Positions 1 through 6,202 of a DNA stretch of 46,516 nt are shown here, in pieces. Origin of the DNA: Thioglobus_A sp964344985 (GTDB taxonomy: Bacteria > Pseudomonadota > Gammaproteobacteria > PS1 > Pseudothioglobaceae). Below the pieces are notes generated by a model. It was not told the origin of the DNA. It ran no database searches and worked only from the letters and a program-made list of their open reading frames with translations. Both the position numbers and the translations under genes were made by a program. The stretch lies in the NCBI GenBank assembly GCA_964344985.1, contig CAYFPI010000009.1, positions 1-46,516 of the forward strand. The letters run 5' to 3'. The first letter of the stretch is position 1, and every line of letters begins with the position of its first letter.

Positions 1-88
1 GTTGTCATGACAGTACTTTAACAGGTTTTTAAATATGCTTAAGTTGTCTTGACCCAAAAATATTAAAATTACAGCACTAAGCGCTGTC

Positions 89-979
89 GTGACAATGATG
101 CTAGGTTTGTCGTTCACAGTCAATGCACAAACAGCTAGTGAAGTTGTTGATAGCTTAAAAAATAAAACTGTTGATGTAACTGAGTCATTAATTAATGAGT
201 CGTTAAATGATTTTGCTAATCAATTTGGTGAAGGTAATACTGAAATTTCTATTAGAAAGGTTAAGGGTGATGAATCTGATTATTCCATTATAACTACACA
301 GCCTCTAACTAAATTAGGCAAAGATAGAGCAAGATTATTTTGGCAGGGCTCATTAGGGTCTTATGATCAAAGTGGTGATCGACGTACAACGCTTAACCTT
401 GGTTTAGGTAAGCGTTGGTTGCTGGATAATGAAAAAGCTATTGCAGGTATTAACTCATTCTATGATTATGAATTTAGCTCTAAACATAAGCGTGCAAGTA
501 TAGGTGGTGAGTATAGGCGTTCCAATGTTGAATTAAATGTAAATAAATATTGGGGTGTTAGCGATAAGCATAGTGTCAGTGGTACGGACGAAGAGGCACT
601 AGATGGTTATGATGCTATTTTTAAAGGCCAACTTCCATATCTTCCATGGGCTAATTTAGTTGCAAAAAAATACCATTGGGACCGAGCCAATCAGGATGAT
701 GTTGATGGTAGTTATTATGGTTTTGAAGCTTATTTAACTCCTGAGGCGAAAATTGAACTAGGAAAACAAGACGACAACTATATGAACCGTGAAACCTACG
801 GTAAATTCACGTATGTTTTTGGACCTAATGATGATCATGCTTCACTATCAGATGGAGCAGTTAGCGCTATTGCCTATCAAGATGGCGAGAGCATGAAAAA
901 TAAAATGTTAGATAAAGTTGAGCGTAGTAACAAAATTGTTGTTGAGTTTGGCGGTATTACAATGTCGAGGACGGATTAA
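89..979 (+). CDS. Inverse autotransporter beta-barrel domain protein, no passenger
   Basis: Outer-membrane beta-barrel of the intimin/invasin inverse-autotransporter type. Visible family features are the RRTTLNLGLGKRW segment, FYDYEF, KRASIGGEYRRS, a GYD segment and the LPYLPWANL stretch. The protein stops about where the barrel should end, so it has no Ig-like or lectin passenger, and the next gene may supply the exposed part. The start is uncertain. GTG at 89 gives a signal peptide with no basic n-region. The same frame continues upstream through Lys-Asn-Ile-Lys to ATG 35, but a TGA at 50-52 interrupts it. The stop codon overlaps the ATG of the next gene (taATG), which implies translational coupling. 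Family call is good; start and intactness are unsure. Confidence 0.75.
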   Translation: MTMMLGLSFTVNAQTASEVVDSLKNKTVDVTESLINESLNDFANQFGEGNTEISIRKVKGDESDYSIITTQPLTKLGKDRARLFWQGSLGSYDQSGDRRTTLNLGLGKRWLLDNEKAIAGINSFYDYEFSSKHKRASIGGEYRRSNVELNVNKYWGVSDKHSVSGTDEEALDGYDAIFKGQLPYLPWANLVAKKYHWDRANQDDVDGSYYGFEAYLTPEAKIELGKQDDNYMNRETYGKFTYVFGPNDDHASLSDGAVSAIAYQDGESMKNKMLDKVERSNKIVVEFGGITMSRTD

Positions 980-1710
980 TGTTTAAAAAAATGAATAAAT
1001 TTATATTACTAATTTTTGGAATTTTTATTTCTTCTGTGGTATTAGCCACAAACGGGGATACCCGCACAGGTCCGGCAACACAATACACAGTAACAGTAAA
1101 AAAAGTTGAGCTCTGCACCACATCTGCATGTACAACAGCACATACTTTAGTAACAAAGACTTCAGATATGGATATTGCAAGCGCCGCTGTTGGCGCCACT
1201 GTTGGAAGTTATGCATCAACCATGACACTACCTCCAATGGGTGTCGCATATTCGCATATGAGAACAACTGTTGACAGAACTTTTACCATTAAGGGGTATG
1301 CTTTAAGCGCATCATCTGGTCAATATTGTTATACTGACGGCAGTGCGGGGACTCAAACAGCTTTTGCCGCTGGAAAAAATACAACGTCAGCATCTACAGC
1401 ATCTTCAAGTGCTAGTGCATCAGCATTAGAATTGCCAGATACTGGAGCGGGTGCTGTTACAGCAAGATATGTTGGTGGCACAACAACAACAACAATCACC
1501 TATGGTTCAGAAATTAGTTTGTCAGGCAACGATATGCTTTACACTAAAGCGTTAACCACTCCTTATACATATTATGGGCAAACCCCATTAATAGACATAT
1601 CTTTTGGAACTCAAAACGCTGTTAATAGCATGGAAATGCAGGGCGGTGATGCAGATGGGGATTGTAATTTATTCCCTGGAGAGCCGGTAATGACTATTAC
1701 TATTAAATAG
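979..1710 (+). CDS. Secreted protein of unknown function, partner of the IAT barrel
   Basis: Not recognised. It has a clear Sec signal peptide: basic start (Met-Phe-Lys-Lys), hydrophobic core near residues 8-22, and a likely cut after Val-Leu-Ala around residue 23. The mature part is rich in Thr, Ser, Ala and Gly, with a low-complexity Ser/Ala/Thr segment near residues 130-150 and a few cysteines (CTTSAC near 46-51, YCY, DCN) that could form disulfides. This resembles an extracellular or surface structural protein. Its ATG overlaps the stop of the inverse autotransporter gene, so the two are probably made together, and it could be a separately encoded cargo or cap. Function is inference only. 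Confidence 0.6.
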   Translation: MFKKMNKFILLIFGIFISSVVLATNGDTRTGPATQYTVTVKKVELCTTSACTTAHTLVTKTSDMDIASAAVGATVGSYASTMTLPPMGVAYSHMRTTVDRTFTIKGYALSASSGQYCYTDGSAGTQTAFAAGKNTTSASTASSSASASALELPDTGAGAVTARYVGGTTTTTITYGSEISLSGNDMLYTKALTTPYTYYGQTPLIDISFGTQNAVNSMEMQGGDADGDCNLFPGEPVMTITIK

Positions 1711-1727
1711 AGTCATAGATTATTGTT

Positions 1728-1754
1728 AAAAAGGTTGCTATTGCGACCTTTTTT
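1728..1754. terminator. Intrinsic terminator after the surface-protein pair
   Basis: An 11-bp stem (AAAAAGGTTGC with GCGACCTTTTT, one G-T wobble) with a TATT loop and a T run. It lies between convergent genes, and the A run on the other side could make it serve bioC too. Confidence 0.8.
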
Positions 1755-2541
1755 ATTGGGTGTTAATTTTTATTTTTCCAAGTGAGTTTAGTTTTTTCCA
1801 GGCATGCCCATAGATTACTTCGTAGGTAGCAGGTAGCTTTCCATCTTGTCGATAAGCTTCATACATCTGAATCATGAGTTGAAACTTATTTTTACCGGTT
1901 AAAGATTTTGAGCGGTTGTCGACGCTTTGTGCACCGATAGCTTTAAGATCTCTAAGTAAATCAGTGACTTTTTGATAGGTTAGCGTCAGTGTTTCCATTT
2001 CCATTACCGGAGATTGAAAGCCGTTTTGTAGCATTTGATCGCCAATGTCGTGCATGTCTATAAAGGCATTTACATGAGTCTTATCATCAACCACAGACCA
2101 ACTCTTTTTTAGCTCTTTAAGTGTGTCTGGACCAAAAGTGGAAAACAAGATTAACCCATCATTATTTAGCACTCTATGGATTTCTGAGAACAGTTGTTTT
2201 AAATCCGGGCACCACTGCATCATTAAGCTTGAAATAACAATATCTACACTACTATCTGCTAGTGGAAGATGATTGGCATTGGCGCAGATTTTTCTTGTTA
2301 TTTGATTGTTTTTTAAAGAGTTTTGTGCAAAGTCTAATGCAATAATTTTCGAATCTGGAAAGCGCTTTGTAAGTTGCTTACTAAGTAGCCCTGTGCCAGC
2401 ACCAAGATCTAGAATAACATTTGAGCTGCTTGAGATAACGTCAAGCTTTTGATCAAGGCGCGTGGCAATTTCTTTTTGTAAAAATGCATGATCATCGTAA
2501 TCATCTGAAGCTTTGTTAAAGGCAGATCTTACTGAAGACAT
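1753..2541 (-). CDS. bioC: Malonyl-ACP O-methyltransferase BioC
   Basis: SAM-dependent methyltransferase that methylates the free carboxyl of malonyl-ACP to start pimelate and biotin synthesis. The sequence has a FNKASDDYDDHA opening typical of BioC, the class I SAM motif VILDLGAGTGLLS near residues 42-54, an acidic motif II (IIALDF), and the SSLMMQWCPDL segment characteristic of the family. Length (262 aa) is normal. It overlaps the upstream ZnuA-like gene by 13 bp, so the two are co-transcribed. No other bio gene is in the window. Confidence 0.9.
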   Translation of the reverse strand: MSSVRSAFNKASDDYDDHAFLQKEIATRLDQKLDVISSSSNVILDLGAGTGLLSKQLTKRFPDSKIIALDFAQNSLKNNQITRKICANANHLPLADSSVDIVISSLMMQWCPDLKQLFSEIHRVLNNDGLILFSTFGPDTLKELKKSWSVVDDKTHVNAFIDMHDIGDQMLQNGFQSPVMEMETLTLTYQKVTDLLRDLKAIGAQSVDNRSKSLTGKNKFQLMIQMYEAYRQDGKLPATYEVIYGHAWKKLNSLGKIKINTQ

Positions 2542-3353
2542 TGTTCTACCTTGTTTGCAATGTTGTGCATTAAATCTGAGTAAAGGTCGGGGCCTTTGTC
2601 TTTGTTAAAGCCAATAATATCGATACTGGCACTTTTTGCATTTAAATTTTCAACAACTGAATAAGTGCGCTTTTTTGGAATTTCTATCGAAGATAGTAGG
2701 CATACAGCATTGTTATTCTTAATGGATTTTCTTGCCTTTATTACACTGTTAATACTTAATCTTTGGTGGTGGTATGAAACAACCATACCTATAGAGTTTA
2801 AATTGTTGGATTTAACAAAATATTCCAATGAATTTGCATACATGATTAAAGGTTTATTTTTATATTTTTCTAGTTGGTGCTTTATATCTGCGTTAAGATT
2901 TTCTAAATTTTGATTCAGTTTGATAAGATTTTTTTTAAAAATATCTTGATGTTTAGGATAAATGCTGGATAGTTTTAAGGTAATATTTTTAGCAAATTTT
3001 TGCATTTTTTTAATATCCAGCCAAGCATGATAGTTTTGACTTAGCTTACTGTCTTTAACCATATAAGCAACTTTATCTTTTTTTAGGTTTTTTAATGCTT
3101 TGTTTAAACCTTGTTCCATTTTTGGATGAACAGCAATAATAAGGTCTGCATTGCTTATTAGGGTCATTTGTGATGGTCTGAGATGAAAGTAGTGTGCAGA
3201 TTGTCTAGAGTCTAGTAGCAAATCAACCTTTCCAACATCTTGAGTTAAGGAGCTTACAATAGAGTGAACGGGTTTAATGCTAGTAACAACCTTGATTTGG
3301 GAAAACGCACTAGATGAGGTGAGTAGTAATATTGTAAGTATAAGATGTCGCAT
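2529..3353 (-). CDS. znuA: Zinc/manganese ABC transporter substrate-binding protein, ZnuA-like
   Basis: Periplasmic metal-binding protein of the cluster 9 (ZnuA/TroA) family. The start at 3353 gives a signal peptide (Met-Arg-His then a hydrophobic core, Ala-Phe-Ser cut) and 274 aa. A longer frame exists upstream but would overlap cmoB and put 22 residues in front of the signal. Visible metal-site elements are SIKPVHSIV, SAHYFHLRPSQ and HAWLD. The usual third histidine (HDAYGYF in E. coli) is replaced by an ANSLEYF segment, and the His-rich loop is missing. No znuB or znuC is adjacent, so the permease and ATPase must lie elsewhere. Metal specificity is uncertain. Confidence 0.75.
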   Translation of the reverse strand: MRHLILTILLLTSSSAFSQIKVVTSIKPVHSIVSSLTQDVGKVDLLLDSRQSAHYFHLRPSQMTLISNADLIIAVHPKMEQGLNKALKNLKKDKVAYMVKDSKLSQNYHAWLDIKKMQKFAKNITLKLSSIYPKHQDIFKKNLIKLNQNLENLNADIKHQLEKYKNKPLIMYANSLEYFVKSNNLNSIGMVVSYHHQRLSINSVIKARKSIKNNNAVCLLSSIEIPKKRTYSVVENLNAKSASIDIIGFNKDKGPDLYSDLMHNIANKVEQCLQ

Positions 3354-3369
3354 CGGAAAAATTATACCT

Positions 3370-4326
3370 TTATTTGTTGCAAACAAAGATGGCACGCTTG
3401 GGTGCTGGCAGACCTTCAATGGTTAAATCACTATTGTTTGGATCAAGAAAATCTTTGAGTGATTGAGTGTTGTCTCCAATCCAATGAGTGGCGCGCTGTT
3501 CTTCCGGTGTGGTTTTGGTAACGTCAACCAATTTAATATTGCTAAACCCGGTTTTTTCCAGCCAATTGTGTAGTGTGTTGGTGGATGGTAAACGCCAAAC
3601 ATTACGCATTCTAGCGTAACGATCTTCAGGAATGATATGGTCACCGTGTTGATTATCTATCACCAACGTTTCAAGGATTAGCTCACCACTATCTGTTAAA
3701 ACATCTTTAAGCTGTTGAAGGTGCAACATATGATCTTTTTGATGGTAAAGCACACCCATTGAAAATACTGAGTCAAAGAGTGCTTTGTTTGGTATTTGCT
3801 CTAACTTGAGAGGCAGTACAAACGCATTGGGTGGGTTGTTGATTAATGCACGAATAGCTTTAAACTGATAATTAAATAATAAGAATGGATCAATACCAAT
3901 AGTCAGTTTGGCACCAGCCATTGTCATTAAATAAGTAAAGTAACCATTGCCAGAGCCAACGTCTAGTACGATTTTTCCTTTAAGTGGTGAGATGTGGTCT
4001 TTTAACCTATCCCACTTTAAATCACCACGCCACTCGCTATCAAGCTGTAAGTCGCCTATTTGATAAGGGCCTTTGCGCCAAGGCATGAGTTGTTTGAGTG
4101 ATTGCTCCAGTGTGTGTTTATCAATATTTTTCGTATTAATATCAAGATAAGGAGCCGCATAACTCAAAAAGCCTTTGTCTTGATTTTTGATAGATTCAAT
4201 GGCTTTTTCCCATTTTGGAATGTTGCCATTGTTGGCGGAAAATGCAACTCTGGATCTCTCAAGTAATTCATCAACAATGGTGGATAAATTTGAGTTATTA
4301 GCTTGTTGCTGGAAATCATTGAGCAT
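3370..4326 (-). CDS. cmoB: tRNA U34 carboxymethyltransferase CmoB
   Basis: Uses carboxy-SAM to convert 5-hydroxyuridine at tRNA position 34 to cmo5U, which widens wobble decoding. Recognisable segments are LMPWRKGPYQIGDL with the following SEWRGDLKWDR, the SAM motif IVLDVGSGNGYFTY, MGVLYHQKDHML, and the C-terminal RATHWIGDNTQSLKDFLDP. Length 318 aa is close to the family norm of about 323. CmoA, which makes the carboxy-SAM and often sits next to it, is not in the window. A 16-bp gap separates it from the downstream ZnuA-like gene. Confidence 0.93.
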   Translation of the reverse strand: MLNDFQQQANNSNLSTIVDELLERSRVAFSANNGNIPKWEKAIESIKNQDKGFLSYAAPYLDINTKNIDKHTLEQSLKQLMPWRKGPYQIGDLQLDSEWRGDLKWDRLKDHISPLKGKIVLDVGSGNGYFTYLMTMAGAKLTIGIDPFLLFNYQFKAIRALINNPPNAFVLPLKLEQIPNKALFDSVFSMGVLYHQKDHMLHLQQLKDVLTDSGELILETLVIDNQHGDHIIPEDRYARMRNVWRLPSTNTLHNWLEKTGFSNIKLVDVTKTTPEEQRATHWIGDNTQSLKDFLDPNNSDLTIEGLPAPKRAIFVCNK

Positions 4327-4389
4327 AAAAAACCAGAGTGATATAAAATACAGTTCAAAGGGGAAATTTTAAATTAATTGGAGAAAGTA

Positions 4390-4764
4390 ATGATGAATAA
4401 AATATTAAGCCTTGTTGTAGTTTTTGCATCATCTACAAGCGTAATGGCAGGTGGTGATGATCGTGATATGGGTCCCGTAGAGCCTATTTTTGATAAAGTA
4501 GTGATTAATGAGCAAGCGCCAGAGACAATGACGCTGTCTAATACTTCTGAAGTAATTGGTCAAACCACTTCTGGTGTGCCAGTAACAGCTGCTGCACATG
4601 AAGCTTGTGAGCATAAGCTTGGCCTTTCTGTTAGCAACATTGCAAGGTTTAAAGACGCACTGGCTGGTGGCTTCTTGTATAACACAGGCCCTATTGATGC
4701 AATGGGAACAGTATTTTCACCTGAGAGATGGGGTGATTACTTTACTTGTGTAGAGAATCATTAA
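4390..4764 (+). CDS. Small exported protein of unknown function
   Basis: Not recognised. Start chosen at ATG 4390 (or ATG 4393 right after it) because a GGAGA ribosome site lies at 4380-4384. An in-frame TTG at 4378 would overlap that site. The N-terminus is a signal peptide (Asn-Lys, hydrophobic core, Val-Met-Ala cut), and the mature part is about 100 residues. Two cysteines (one in EACEHKLGL, one in YFTC near the end) may form a disulfide. It is monocistronic, divergent from cmoB and followed by a strong terminator. Probably periplasmic. Confidence 0.65.
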   Translation: MMNKILSLVVVFASSTSVMAGGDDRDMGPVEPIFDKVVINEQAPETMTLSNTSEVIGQTTSGVPVTAAAHEACEHKLGLSVSNIARFKDALAGGFLYNTGPIDAMGTVFSPERWGDYFTCVENH

Positions 4765-4786
4765 GCTAGCTAGAGTTTGAGATATT

Positions 4787-4814
4787 AAAAAAGCCTGCAG
4801 TTGCAGGCTTTTTT
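4787..4814. terminator. Bidirectional intrinsic terminator
   Basis: Stem GCCTGCA / TGCAGGC flanked by A6 on one side and T6 on the other, so it can end both the small exported gene (+) and frr (-), which converge here. Confidence 0.9.
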
Positions 4815-4832
4815 ATTGGGCATTGAAAAAAG

Positions 4833-5390
4833 TTAAATTTCTAATAAAGAATTTTCTTTTTCAGCTAATTTTTCATCTACTTGTTTAACATGTTCATCTG
4901 TAATTTTTTGAATACTGTCTTCAGCACGTCTTGCTTCGTCTTCAGAGATTTCTTTATCTTTCAATAGGTCTTTAAAGTCAGAATTGGCATCACGACGAAT
5001 ATTGCGAATAGCAATCTTGGCTTGCTCAGCTTCGTCTTTAACAACTTTAACCAAATCTCTTCTGCGCTCTTCTGTTAGTGGTGGCAAAGGTATGCGAATA
5101 ATCTGACCCATGGCTTGTGGATTAAGACCTAAATCAGAAGTCATGATGGCTTTTTCCACTGCTGCTGCCATGTCTTTTTCCCAAACTGATACTTTGAGTG
5201 TTCTGGAATCTTCAGTAGCAATATTGCCCACTTGAGAAATTGGCACCATAGAGCCGTAATATTCTACTTGCACTTGCTCCAATAAAGAGGGATGCGCACG
5301 ACCTGCTCTAATTTTTCCAAAAGCACTTTCAAGTGATGCAACACTTTTGTTCATACGTTCTTGAGCATCTTGTTGAATTTCGTTTAACAT
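4833..5390 (-). CDS. frr: Ribosome recycling factor
   Basis: Splits the post-termination ribosome together with EF-G. The 185-aa length is exactly the family norm. Visible segments are FGKIRAGRAHPSLL, the VEYYGSMVPISQVGNI loop, DLGLNPQAMGQIIRIPLPPL, LTEERRRDLVK and the helical C-terminus with KITDEHVKQVDEKLAEKE. It follows pyrH by 2 bp in the same direction, the common pyrH-frr pair. The usual upstream rpsB-tsf genes are replaced by divergent uvrA. Confidence 0.97.
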   Translation of the reverse strand: MLNEIQQDAQERMNKSVASLESAFGKIRAGRAHPSLLEQVQVEYYGSMVPISQVGNIATEDSRTLKVSVWEKDMAAAVEKAIMTSDLGLNPQAMGQIIRIPLPPLTEERRRDLVKVVKDEAEQAKIAIRNIRRDANSDFKDLLKDKEISEDEARRAEDSIQKITDEHVKQVDEKLAEKENSLLEI

Positions 5391-5392
5391 GG

Positions 5393-6106
5393 TTAGTTCC
5401 TTACAATTGTTCCTAGAGAATCACCTTTTAAGATGTTTGATAATGTATTGGCATCTTCTAGCATGCTAAAGACGCAAATTTCAATATTGTGTTCACGACA
5501 CATGGCAAAGGCTGCGGTGTCCATAATTTGCAAATCTTTTTCAATGGCCTCATCAAAACTTAGGTTTTCATAGCGAGTTGCCTCAGGGTTTTTCATTGGA
5601 TCATCGGTGTAGATGCCATCAACTTTGGTTGCTTTAAAAACAACATCTGCTTCAATTTCGATAGCGCGTAAAGTTGCACCTGTATCTGTTGTAAAGCATG
5701 GAGAGCCAGTACCAGCAGAGAAAATAACAACCTTGCCTTCGCTGAGTGCTTGTTTGGCATGGGTGTGATTAACTGGATCACATACGCCACCACCAATTGG
5801 AAAGCCCGACATAACCATTGAATCAACACCATTTTTTTTGCATGAGTCAGAAATTGCTAATGCATTCATAACAGTCGCTAGCATGCCTATGTGGTCGCCT
5901 GTTACTCGATTCATACCAGATTCGGCCAGTGCCGCACCTCTGTAGATGTTTCCACCACCAACAACAATGCCCACTTCCACTTGTTGATCAAGCGCCGATT
6001 TAATAATCGCAACAACCTTGTCCAACGTGGCCGGATCAATTGTATTTTCAGAGCTGGCTAGCGCTTCACCACTGAGTTTTAATAAGATTCGCTTGTATTT
6101 CGCCAT
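5393..6106 (-). CDS. pyrH: UMP kinase
   Basis: Phosphorylates UMP to UDP; bacterial hexameric amino-acid-kinase fold. The sequence has RILLKLSGEAL at the N-terminus, VGIVVGGGNIYRG, VTGDHIGMLATVMNALA, the FSAGTGSPCFTTDTGA nucleotide and substrate loop, and DVVFKATKVDGIYTDDP. Length 237 aa is typical. It is the promoter-proximal gene of pyrH-frr, and its start lies about 96 bp from the divergent uvrA start, so the operon promoter is probably in that gap. Confidence 0.97.
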   Translation of the reverse strand: MAKYKRILLKLSGEALASSENTIDPATLDKVVAIIKSALDQQVEVGIVVGGGNIYRGAALAESGMNRVTGDHIGMLATVMNALAISDSCKKNGVDSMVMSGFPIGGGVCDPVNHTHAKQALSEGKVVIFSAGTGSPCFTTDTGATLRAIEIEADVVFKATKVDGIYTDDPMKNPEATRYENLSFDEAIEKDLQIMDTAAFAMCREHNIEICVFSMLEDANTLSNILKGDSLGTIVRN

Positions 6107-6202
6107 GGTAAATACTTTAATAAATTACATAATACAGGGAGATTTTACCTATCTTGATAGTTATAATGAACCCTTTGTCCGACATATTTTTAAGGCTTGT
6201 AC

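Noticed and set aside
1..34. Tail of an upstream gene ending in TAA near base 21
   Set aside because: Only six codons are inside the window, too little to support a gene.
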